NCBI GenBank assembly: GCA_000827265.1
Contig: KN834792.1
Span: forward strand, 427,825 to 491,824
Origin: Collybiopsis luxurians FD-317 M1
Lineage: Eukaryota; Basidiomycota; Agaricomycetes; Agaricales; Omphalotaceae
Direction: 5' to 3'
DNA length: 64,000 nt
Position numbers and translations under genes: made by a program. The notes beneath the pieces are model-generated. The model was not told the DNA's origin and did no database searches. It saw nothing but the letters and a program-made list of their open reading frames with translations. The first letter of the stretch is position 1; every line of letters starts with the position of its first letter. Positions 54,800 through 64,000 of this stretch are shown piece after piece.

Positions 54800-55700
54800 A
54801 GAAGTTTTCATCGAAGTAAATACTCTACTGTTGTAAACACTCGAATGGTATCCAGGGATCGAGCAACGCGCCGATGCATCAGCGGAGTGGTGTTTAAGCA
54901 TCCATGCGTGTAGTTATGTATGCAAATCGATAATGTCGGCTCTGTCGAGTCCTAACTCTCTTATTCTCTTACCCACAGTGGTGACTTGAGAATAAGGGAT
55001 CAAACAAGTAAGACGAATAAGCCAAGTCAATGTACCGTAATTTGACCTAAGCCTGAAATTTAACTTCGACGCACGTGGAGGGACTTCTTTATGTATAGCT
55101 TAGCTGGTCGAGGTAATCCGTCTATACGAATCTAGACTGAGTAAATGTCTCCACCAGGGAGCATATCTGCAAATTCAATGGTGAGGTTGGCAATAAGGGG
55201 ACCTCACCAGGAGATGACAGCTACTAGACGTCACGAGTAATGAGACATTCAAAGGATTGGTCCAAGCTCATTCCGATAATGTGGTTATGCGGCGAACGTA
55301 GGTACAGCAGAATTGTATTCGATACATGCGCTTATCGATTTTCGAAGATATGCTGACGATATCTGATAATTGAACTCCAAAGAATAAAAATAACTTGTCT
55401 CTTTGGGTTGCAATATATACCATGACAGGCCGACAGCCTCTGACAACTGAATTCCAAAAAAGAAAAAAACATAACTTCCCTCTTTGGGTTGCATTTTTTT
55501 CCATGGAAGATTGCTACACCTAGGCTCGGTGTCGAAATCCGCTCTAGCTGAGCCTTCAAACCTCCGATCCTGTTCTGAGCTAGTAAAAACAAACATAACC
55601 GTCTCTATTTAATCTTGTTGTTAAAAATTTCATGCGTCGCGGCTTGTCGAGAGAGATTGCCGCTCATTCCATTGATTGATAATAGCTGGTCTGATTCCAA
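54800..55700. other. Spacer with a short tandem duplication
   Basis: 55360-55510 holds two diverged copies of a segment of about 75 bp (AATTGAACTCCAAAGAATAA / AACTGAATTCCAAAAAAGAA, each ending CTTTGGGTTGCA). No gene supported. Confidence 0.5.
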
Positions 55701-55704
55701 ACCT

Positions 55705-55875
55705 AGTGCACAGGATTGCATCGTTTATATTTTCGGTGTGGTATTTGATCCTGTGGATCATTAATCTGTTTGAGGGACGGATTGAAGAAGAGAGAAGAAG
55801 AGAGAATAAGTCACTATTTTCCTCAATCAAGGTCGTTGTGTGTGTTTTCCTTCTTTGCGCGAAGTGGTCCAGACT
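55705..55875 (+). pseudogene. Membrane protein family, fragment J (3' end only)
   Basis: Matches the end of intact copy H: RIASFIFSVWYLILWIINLF then EGRIEEERRRE, followed by the same 3' flank (AAGGTCGTTGTGTG, CTTTGCGC-AAGTGGTCCAG). Exon 1 and helix 4 are missing; homology begins at about 55710 (CACAGGATTGCATCGTTTAT). Confidence 0.75.
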
Positions 55876-56294
55876 CCAATGATGACTTTGCTGCAATTTT
55901 TACTACTGGATGATGCTGGTCACTTCGCAGCCACTCTTCGCATGACCGTTTGGGTACAATTTGAATGTACACTTCATTCGCTTTGTTTATTCTGTCGCTC
56001 TCAAGGACTGTCTGCTTTTCGTGTATCATTTGAAGAAACGGCGCTTATTTCCAGCCACACCCTCCTTATCCAGTAATGGTCACGATGCTACTTGAAGAGA
56101 TTTAAACAAGGTAAGGTAAGGTTTATTACTGGCTTGGGACCAAGAACTAGCGCTATTTCCATTTTCCCCAGCTTTGAATGGATTTTTATCGGCAAATATC
56201 TTCAACACGGAAAAGTCACCGCCCTTGAAACATTTGCCTCGATATCGTATGGTGTTGTTAGATGATCTGGATTTCGTCCATCAGAAGTAATCTT

Positions 56295-57240
56295 GTCACT
56301 GACGCGCAAATAAAAGCACATCCCTACGGCATCTCATGTCGTCGGACGCCTCGGGGACTTTGCTCTGCACGCTCAGCTACATAGGCTATCACCGTGTCCT
56401 TGTGGACGCCAAGTGGTTGAATTCCCTACCGCGGATGGGCGAAAGTTTACAAATCTAGACAAGTTTATAGTTTATGGTGCCTTCGAGCGATTGATGTGTC
56501 CTTACTTGTGTGGCAATGTAGTTCGTAGTAGATAGCTTACCCCGGAAATATCCTTTACACCTTTAAACTTGACTTGCCGAATGCAAACTAATTGGTATCC
56601 GAGGTCCACGGCTTGAAACGCCGTGACGGAATTCGAGGAGATGGAGTACGAACCTCTGGTGAGTAATCTTTGGGAGTGTTGAAGGAACGCAACCGCAATG
56701 TTGTGACCGAATTGGAGCAATCGCCATTACTAGTACCCGATCGATCTACGTGCGCCCAAACCGTGTAAATGTTACATGTTCATTAATCATTCACCACCTC
56801 CTTTTAACGGAAACAGGGCATTGTATCTTCTCAGTTGGTTGGCTGATACCATCACCACTTCCCTTTAACGGAGACGAGGTGTCAGATTTTTCTGTTCTTC
56901 TCAGTTGGTTGAATGATAGCGCATCACGGGCTCATACATCCCAACGATATCCTTGTAGCACCTGTCACGCTTTTCGTCTTACCTACTATGGCTTATTTTC
57001 TGTATGAACACTGGACGAATGACCCTCGCGTTCGCATTTGAATACAATACATATTGTCGAATCGTGGACGTATGACAGTATGGATGGGATAGCATAGTTG
57101 ATTCGAAGCTAGACTGCAGCAGCGCAGCTGTGCTAGCAATCACAAAATGTCCGCCCGTATTGAACTGATACGCAGCGATCCAATATTGGCAAAAGGATTG
57201 CAATTCAGTACGGAACTCAGATGAGGGTTGACGTTTCAAT
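56295..57240 (+). repeat. Dispersed segment Z, copy 1
   Basis: Diverged direct partner of 58845-59280. Shared words: CTACGGCATC, TCTGCAC-CTCAGCT, GGGCGAA-GT-T-CAAATCTAGACA, TTGTGTGGCA, CACCTTTAAACTTGACTT, GCAGCGCAGCT-TGCTA and GACGTTTCAATTCAGT. Extended by about 400 bp of extra sequence internally. Lies after fragment J, as copy 2 lies after copy H. Confidence 0.65.
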
Positions 57241-57395
57241 TCAGTCAAAATTTGTTACTTACAAGGTTTTAAATCTATTCCGGCTCTCGTGTTGGTCTTC
57301 TGCTTTTGCGTTCATTTTTAATTCACCTGCAAGCCTTTGATTCAATGCAGACCCCAGACACCTATGCCCATAAAGATTTCCCAGGTGTCAAAGGT

Positions 57396-57403
57396 TATAA
57401 AGG
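57396..57403 (+). promoter_or_regulatory. TATA box of membrane protein copy H
   Basis: TATAAAGG, about 55 bp before ATG 57457, in the same relative place as the TTTAAAAGATCC motif of the minus-strand copies. Confidence 0.5.
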
Positions 57404-57456
57404 CTCGAATCTGACTACGTATTCTCAGTCCCTCTTTTGTAAAACTACAGCTGATC

Positions 57457-58159
57457 ATGGTCCTTCGACAGCGACACTATATCCTTCTTTTAGCAGCCCT
57501 CCAGCATATATCTCTGCTACTTGATATATGCAGATACCATATCGGAAGATATCAAGTTCTCGGAGGCCCTCTGATCATTGACAGCTTCCTTATACTATGG
57601 CTTCCCCTGTCTATATGGATCTCGTTCCTTCAACTCTGCCGCTGTATTGAGGCTCCGATACAAGATGTGGATTCACTTTCGCTGCCTTTACATCGTCCAT
57701 CTGAAAGAGCCTCTGAGTCTGTACCGCAGCATATAGCGGCAGGGAGCTTGAACAATTTTCTTGTCCTGATCGCATTTGGGCATGCATGGATGGCCTTTTT
57801 TCATCTGCTCTTTGGTGAGTCTGTCTGTCATTGAATCCCGTAAGTGTTCCTCACACTCTTTGGGTCCAGTCATTATCGAGAATCACATAGTGATGTCGAA
57901 CAACAATGCAAATTCTTCTGTTACGTTGATAACATCGACTATTACATTATTAGGGTTACCATTCATGACCCTCTTCCTCATCACTGGGTTTGGAAAATGC
58001 CTCTTGATTTTTGGCATACAGCAAGATTTCACACATTGGGGTTACTTCTTACACCTGTACAGGATCGCATCGTTTATATTCTCGGTGTGGTCTTTCATTA
58101 TGTGGATCATTGATTTGTTCGAGGGGCGGATTGAGATTTGTAGGAGGAAGAGGGAGTGA
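57457..58159 (+). CDS. Five-TM membrane protein family, copy H (intact, + strand)
   Basis: The only intact copy on the + strand. Exon 1 57457-57814, intron 57815-57869 (GTGAGT...CCAG, phase 1), exon 2 57870-58159; 215 residues. Helices: HYILLLAALQHISLLLDICR, LILWLPLSIWISFLQLC, LVLIAFGHAWMAFFHLLF, a long fourth segment ending LFLITGFGKCLLIFGI, and SFIFSVWSFIMWIIDLFEG. QDFTHWGYFLHLYRI links helices 4 and 5. The basic tail EICRRKRE is predicted cytosolic by the positive-inside rule. The loop between helices 2 and 3 (RPSERASESVPQHIAAGSLN) corresponds to the PSEQASESISQH loop of F and G. No known family recognised. Confidence 0.82.
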
Positions 58160-58840
58160 TTTGGTATGTTATCAAGGTAGTTGTATGCTATTTCTTTTTT
58201 TTTTTTTTGCGCAGAGTGGTCCAGCATCGCTTTACTTAACCTTTTACTACCGGGCGGGTAAGAAATGTCATATTTAATGTACTTCAATAACCTGCGCGTA
58301 CCGACGTTCATGTATCTTTGCATCTACTCCACAGGAACGGTCGGGGTCTATCTTCCCTCTGTAGGTTGAGCTTGCCCGCCATTCCCGTTCGAGTCCACTG
58401 TTCCCTCGCTGGACCCGCAGTGTATTTATTTATCTATCTCTCTATCCACCGAGATTAAATTTATCCGCAATGTTGGTCACCTCGCGAGTGACTTATGGCC
58501 TACGACTCGCCGCCAAACATTGGAGATGTGTTGCAATGCAAGGCGTCGTGACTCTCCCCAAGAGATTGTCGTTCATCGGAGTTAGAGCTCTAGACAGCCG
58601 TGATTGTAGAAGAGTCACGATAATTTTGGCACAGCTGGTGCTGTTTTTATTATCAATTTCCATTTCCATCCCGAAGCGGGGTTGATTCGTTACACGGTAA
58701 GTCGGCAGCTTCAAAACTTTGCTACCTTGGATGTTATGTCAAGAAACGTTCCCAGGGCGAACGTCGCATCAATCGTGTGAAGGTAGGCGTTGCTTCGTTC
58801 ATCAGATTCAGAGGCAGTCTTGTTCACTAATCCCCTAAGA
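58160..58840. other. 3' flank of copy H and spacer
   Basis: Contains a T14 run at 58195-58208 ending TTGCGCAG, which resembles a polypyrimidine tract plus acceptor and is conserved after other copies. The inverted-repeat block of copies B-G is absent. No other gene. Confidence 0.5.
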
Positions 58841-58844
58841 AAGG

Positions 58845-59280
58845 TACACTTCTACGGCATCCCTTCACGGCGGCGTTGTCGGGCTTCCTGACTCTTGGTT
58901 CTGCACCCTCAGCTCAGAGTCACCGCGATTGCCAAGGGGCTAAATATCCTACCCCCGATGATAGTTGGACGGGGCGAACGTCTGCAAATCTAGACAGGTG
59001 TATTGAGCCTTCATGTCCTTGCTTGTGTGGCACTCTCGCTCGTAATAAATACCAAGCAGTGCGGTGAACACCCTCTTCACCTTTAAACTTGACTTACCAT
59101 CGGAACGCGCTATCGCTTTCGCGTCAAAGATCGATTTTTCGCCACTAAGGCATGGTAGCAGCGCAGCTATGCTATCACATCATAAATGTGATACTGTGCA
59201 GAAGTGCATACGAATAAGGACTCGGACTCATGTCCAGTTCGGATTACACTTCACGTTTCAATTCAGTACAAGGTTTCGAC
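58845..59280 (+). repeat. Dispersed segment Z, copy 2
   Basis: Partner of 56295-57240 (see there). Its position after copy H shows that gene plus downstream segment were duplicated together. Confidence 0.65.
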
Positions 59281-59639
59281 AATTTACATGGCGGCGGGCA
59301 TGATTCTCTGTTTTCAATTCAGTACAGGTTTCTGCGCTTTCATTTTCGATTCAGCATAGATCATTCCGACCATGGAATCCAGGTTTAAAAAGTTGTAGTC
59401 TGCTACTATGGATTCCACTCTTCCGTATCGACGCGTGAAAGTGGGCCATCGCGCTGTGCGTGTGGCAGGCACGAGTCCGGAAAGATGAATATTGTGCATG
59501 TAATCCTAGCGTTGTATGTAGAGTGCCCGTCGATTCAAGTACAAAGGAAAGTTCCAAAGATAGTTGTCGACTGGAAGGGATGGGAAAAAAAAAGTTTAAT
59601 GAAATAATGATGAAATCAAAGAATCGAGAAACAGGGGTC

Positions 59640-60028
59640 GGTACACCTCACAACGGACCGAAAATGCCACTTGGGAAAAGAAGCGAAAAAGATAAGAGAA
59701 AAGGTCTTCTTTTTCAATAAATTTTTCGAGTGAAAAAGTATAGTTTTGCCACTCGAGAAATACAAAGGAATAGATATTCTTTTTCACTGACTTTCGCGCC
59801 TGTAAAAGGCGCCGGTCCGACCGTCACGGCGCGGCCCCAGTTGGACCGATACATTTTTCGGGTGGATAAAGTAGTGAAAAATTCAATCTTTCCCTTTGTC
59901 TTTCTCGAGTGGCAAAAGTTAAAATTTTCATTCGAAAAAGCTGCCGAAAACGAAAAGCTTCTTCTTTACCTTTTCCGCTTCTTTTTCCCAACGGTGTTTT
60001 TGGCCAGGCGTGAGGTGGTAGCAGCAGT
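59640..60028. repeat. Foldback (long inverted repeat) element, about 390 bp
   Basis: Left arm about 59640-59794 and right arm about 59872-60028 are imperfect inverted copies. Matching pieces, right arm first and reverse complement of left second: CTTTGTCTTTCTCGAGTGGC versus CTTTGTATTTCTCGAGTGGC; TTTCATTCGAAAAAG versus TTTCACTCGAAAAAT; CTTTTCCGCTTCTTTTTCCC versus CTTTTTCGCTTCTTTTCCCA; CGTGAGGTGG versus TGTGAGGTGT. The GC-rich centre holds a further inverted pair CGGTCCGAC / GTTGGACCG. No transposase; MITE- or foldback-like. Confidence 0.8.
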
Positions 60029-63000
60029 ATTTGTGTGACTGATACCGGTTACTGCGCACCGCCACCGCTTACAAATTGTCACATGGCATCTGGATACCGA
60101 GACGCGACAGGCTGCAACGGCAGGTCCTCTGCGACATTGCTCTGGAATGAATTCTTTCTCATTTATCTTTGAAGGAGATTGAAAGAACAAGCCCCATCAT
60201 CCCTTTTCCTTTAGAGTCATCTCTACTTTTCTCAAGCTCAGCTCCAGCCATTCTCCCACTCCAGTGGCTCTGCAACTCCCAATGTGCTCAGCTCAGCGGT
60301 AGCAGGAGCCCCAACATCTTCACATTGCTGACACTGGGAATAAAAGTGCCAAAAATATACAGAGGTGAGTCATGCCCCAGTTGCAAGGTGACCCATTTGT
60401 GTATGGGTTGTCGAAAGTGGTGAGAGGCGAAACTTGAGAAAAGAACAGAACCTTCGTGTCATTTAGGGTAGAATTTACACAGCTTGTATATTTAAGATAT
60501 TTTAACTTTGCTAATAGGCGTATCATAGCTTTATTTGCATATATATAATATCTAAAAACTTGTAGATCCTTAGTTGATGTCCAAACAAGAATTCAGCTGT
60601 AAAATACACACCTAGACTTGAACAAATACATTCAGACCTTTTCAAAATATTGTGCTTTATTGCTGTCCCATAACAGTTTTGGTAAAGAAATTTCAGTAAA
60701 GAAATAAGAGAGTTTGAGTTGGTGTCTGGGAGAAGATCCGGGGCATACTCCTCAAACAGTGGTCACAGGTATGCATTGGTTCAGTATATAGGATTTGCAG
60801 ACTTTGAGAGCTCTGCTTTCATTCTTGTCCTTCATTGATTCTGGCCACATGATTCATCTCGGGCATGAGCTTTTCTGGTCAAGCAGCTGGTAAAGAAGTG
60901 CTTAGCACTGAAAAACTGAAGCATAGTGGTCAGCTTGAAGCTCATCTAAAAAGACAAGCTATACAGAATTGATGCAAACAAAGAGAGACTGGCAGTTGAC
61001 AGGGCAAAGAAGTAGGACAGGGCAAAGTAGGAGGAAAGGCAATGGGTCATACATGTGCACATGGCTGACGACATGGTTGTTAGAATAAATGGGACAAAAT
61101 GGAAAGGGAGTCAGATGAATGGGGGTCTGAAAGAGGTCCTTAAAATTATCTACTACACAGTATATAAATGGTAGTCTACGAAATGAGTCAAAGGAAGCAA
61201 ATGTGAAATGGCGGAGGCATATGTCAGAGTAATGTTGAGCGGCCAGACAACCCGGAACACCATGTTCCTCAACAATGGTCAGTATCTGAATTCCCTTTTT
61301 TGCCAATTTCAGAAATAATTTAGCCTGCTCAAGTCCCCTGAATTGGGGCTCAAAAAAATCTGACAGCTCGAAATATATAGCATTAATAGTGCTGGCATCA
61401 TTTTAGAGGTGTATTCACAGAAATGAGTGAATGAGAGCTGTATTTTTGATTCAGTATCTTATCACCTAGAAAACCAGCTGAGAGAGCAGAAAAAATCCCG
61501 ACACAATATAATCTGTCAAATAACTGAGAGTGTCTGTATGGTGAGCTCAGAAGCAGTATGAAGACCAATGAGGTCACAGAACTCTTCTAAACTCTCCCTT
61601 CTTTTTTTTTCCTTTTTTGGAGTTTTCCTTTTTGATTTATTTTTTGAAAACCCCACAAACATCAGTATCGAGCCCGAAACAGGATGGCTTATGTCCTATG
61701 TCTGTGGATGGGGCATTGAAACCAAGTTGATTTGAGTTGAAAAAGAAGGGAAAAGAAAAAGAGTAAGGAGAGATTTGCTACATCCTGTATGCACCTTGTG
61801 AGCTCTCAAAATTTGTGGTAAACTGCTGCCTCCGGTGAAGATTTTGCCAAGTTTCCAGTGCCGGCGCGGATGTCCAAATTTAGAGGCTTAGGTATCCATG
61901 TCCTAAGTCCATACCAAGCCATAGGCAAACCAAGATGATGCCGTTTTGCATGACTTTGCTGTAGCGCTGGGAGTGCTTACCTCCTCAAGAGTTCGCTGTT
62001 GGTTCACCGAGTCTGAGTTTATTTCCTCTACTGGCTGCAATTATCTCACTGAATCTACCTATTCTATCACATTCTGGAGGCTTTAAGCAACAGATCTTCA
62101 CACTCACAAGGAGCTCTGGGGGACAAGGCAATTTGAGGGCAGGGATTTGCTGCAGCTTCATTGAGAGCCTTCCACAAAGTGCAGCAAAAGTGTGTCTCAA
62201 TAATTGTTTCGAGAGTAATCTAATTTTTAACTCCTTTTATATCCTATCATTTTTGTTGCCCAGCGTAGGATGCTGTGCAAGCCTACTTGTAACTCCTGAG
62301 TCAAGCAAAAGCAACCCCGCAGCTGGACTTTGACCAATATCCATGAAAATATCTATCTCTTCCAGAACGTTCTTACGCACAGACTCAACAATCAAGTTAT
62401 TTACAGCACTGTTACATTACAATTACAGTAACATGAATTATATCTTCTCTTCATCATCCAGCTCAAGTATGCCCAGCTGCCTGACTCATGGCTACTCTTC
62501 TCTTTGCCAACTGAACCTCAGTAATATGCACCTTTCCAGGAGGGACTCATGATAAATCATGCCCACACCTGCGACGAGCACGTCGTCCACTACCCGGACA
62601 ATCCATATGCCTATGACATTCATGAAAAACACATGCACACTGCTTGCCTTGGCTCAGCATTCTGAAAAAAAATTGTCTGGTGCAGACATTGATGATCGAG
62701 TGGATGTTGTTGTGGCAGTGAGTTCAGGAGACAGAGAGGTGGTTTGGAGAATGGGTGTTGTTGGGCTCGAGATGCGGTTCAGTTCATGGTACAGTGTTCG
62801 TTCATGTCGTGCAGCCGCCATTTTTTGGTTTACCAGAAAATAATTGTGGGCCACCATAGTTCTTAGAATTGTTTGCTTTATGGCCAGTACGGCCAGGAGG
62901 TATATAATAAGAGGATAAGATTAAAAAATAAGTGGTATTTTTTTCAGAGAATTAGAGATTGTGGCAGTTGTAAGCAACTGTGGGCAATTGTGGGTGAGCT

Positions 63001-63457
63001 TCATAGCCACTGCGCAAATGGGTAATCATCCCCAAACCAAATCGGCCAGCATTGGAGGTTAATACATTGAAGGGAGAGACAGAGAGCTTGGACCAAGGAA
63101 AAGTTTCATTATCCAGTTGAACAATTTGCGAAGTTTTTGGATATCATTGATCTGAAAGATTGTCATCTTGTCGTCTTACATTTAACAGCAACAAAAGTTG
63201 AAGTGTCATTATTGATAACCCAGCATTCAGTTAAGGTATAGAAAGAAGATAAGAAGGTTGCTCTAGGAGAAAAAAACAATTGTGAGAGAGGCTTGACGAG
63301 CTGGCAGGTGTGCCGCAAAGGAAATGCTCAATGGGGAAGGTGTGACCCATGTCCCAATTTGGACATAGCCATCCACAGACATATGACATAAGCCCCATAA
63401 AAACGATCCTTCACTTCATTCCGGACTCATAAATTACTATAATCTGTCCTGGTCTCG
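60029..63457. other. 3.4-kb gene-free region
   Basis: AT-rich, simple-sequence-prone DNA without a coding frame that shows a motif or coherent splicing. Contains an inverted 26-bp pair (61686-61711 and 63369-63394, GGCTTATGTC...TCTGTGGATGG) and poly-T/poly-A stretches near 61604-61640. Probably decayed transposon-derived sequence, not classifiable by eye. Confidence 0.5.
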
Positions 63458-63589
63458 CAATGGCACCACTATCTCTTCTAGCAACCCCTCCATCAAATTT
63501 CTCTGCTACTTCACGTATGCAGACCCCGCATTGGAGAATGTCAATTCCTCAGAGGTCTGATCATTAACGGCTTCCTCACCCTAGTATGG
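63458..63589 (+). pseudogene. Membrane protein family, fragment I (5' end only, interrupted)
   Basis: Aligns with copy H 57468-57600: ACTATCTCTTCTAGCAACCC, CATATCTCTGCTACTT-type region (AATTTCTCTGCTACTTCACG here), ATGCAGA-CC-CAT-GGA and GGTCTGATCATTAACGGCTT, then CTAGTATGG. The ATG is lost and frames are broken. Homology stops exactly where TGTCAGGAGCC begins. Confidence 0.75.
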
Positions 63590-64000
63590 TGTCAGGAGCC
63601 ATTCCTGTTTCAAGAAATTACCGATAAATAATTAAATAATTATTAGAAATATTTTCAGAGTGCAAAAATCTCTAGAGAGCTCTCTGATAAGATAAGGTAG
63701 GAGATTCTGCTTACTCATTGAGCTCAGGTCATATTACAATGAGTCAGAATGACTCTAAATGAATTAACCTGACTCAAAATGAGTCATGGATACTATAAAA
63801 GGCTAATGAAGCTTTTGAAAATTTTAAGCGGAGTCAACTAGAGTCAATTGGAGTTGTTGTGAGTCAAATTGCTTAAATAGGAAGTAATATAATTTTTGTA
63901 ATATAAATACTTGGGGATTTTGAGCCTTAAAAAAGAGGATCCTTTCCACCCCACTCTTTACCTACTACCAAATATAAAGTTTACCTTACACTTACTTTCT
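63590..64000 (+). mobile_element. Probable LTR retroelement, left LTR (truncated by window end)
   Basis: Begins TGTCAGGAGCC, with the TG dinucleotide expected of an LTR, precisely at a break in a duplicated gene. Contains TATAAAA at 63794-63800 and four AP-1/Gcn4-type sites (TGAGTCA 63740-63746, TGACTCA 63770-63776, TGAGTCA 63780-63786, TGAGTCA 63860-63866). The 3' end, primer-binding site and any gag-pol lie beyond the window, so family and integrity are unknown. Confidence 0.55.

Noticed and set aside
59596..60038. Small proteins in the foldback element (VFLEWQ... frames on both strands)
   Set aside because: Both derive from the inverted arms; no splice, promoter or domain support.
60280..60330. 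A-box-like AGCTCAGCGGTAGCAGGAG as a possible tRNA or SINE start
   Set aside because: No B-box (GGTTCGANTCC) follows within 80 nt and no cloverleaf can be drawn.

Overview
This is a nuclear fungal window. Its genes have short (about 50-60 nt) GT-AG introns in nearly every conserved gene, and the protein families are typical of Agaricomycetes (mushroom-forming Basidiomycota): an RTA1-like 7-TM protein, a long multi-exon family 2 glycosyltransferase, a TPR/F-box/LRR protein and the MGRWTQYDE-type proteins. I cannot name the species. Several genes have a TATA box 40-60 bp before the start codon. All gene models were read by eye from reading frames, splice signals and remembered family motifs; no alignment was run.

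Layout. 0-2.3 kb: no supportable gene. 2.4-14.2 kb: conserved housekeeping block on the + strand: GT2 glycosyltransferase, mitochondrial phosphate carrier, FHA-domain checkpoint kinase (Chk2/Cds1 type) and two tandem ABM-like alpha/beta-barrel proteins. 14.7-39.1 kb: a repeat-rich, segmentally duplicated region, mostly on the - strand. It holds seven copies (A-G) of a two-exon gene for an unrecognised, roughly 200-220 residue, five-helix membrane protein, interleaved with one intact and two decayed copies of a short/branched-chain acyl-CoA dehydrogenase (ACAD) gene plus an older ACAD relic. A TPR/F-box/LRR gene lies between copies A and B. 39.3-49.8 kb: conserved genes again: BIG1 (ER, V-ATPase accessory-like), an unknown acidic protein, a small unknown protein with two decayed copies, a G-patch protein diverging over only 65 bp from VMA6 (V-ATPase V0 subunit d), and an RTA1-like transporter. 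51.5-54.8 kb: tandem pair of MGRWTQYDE proteins, the second frameshifted. 55.7-64 kb: a second group of the membrane-protein family on the + strand (one intact copy H, a 3' fragment J, a 5' fragment I), a foldback element of about 390 bp, and the start of a probable LTR retroelement running off the end of the window.

The most unusual content is the membrane-protein family and its duplication unit. Each copy has the same phase-1 intron. Six copies carry a conserved downstream block with an inverted pair of MluI-box-like sequences (consensus AAGACGCGT and ACGCGTCTT) whose pairing is kept by wobble or compensating changes. Upstream of three copies (D, F, G) lies the same inverted sequence around CAATTGGTGACCGGG, enclosing a different tandem repeat each time; one of these coincides with the assembly gap. 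The housekeeping genes are not an operon and show no obvious joint function, apart from BIG1 and VMA6 both relating to the vacuolar ATPase.
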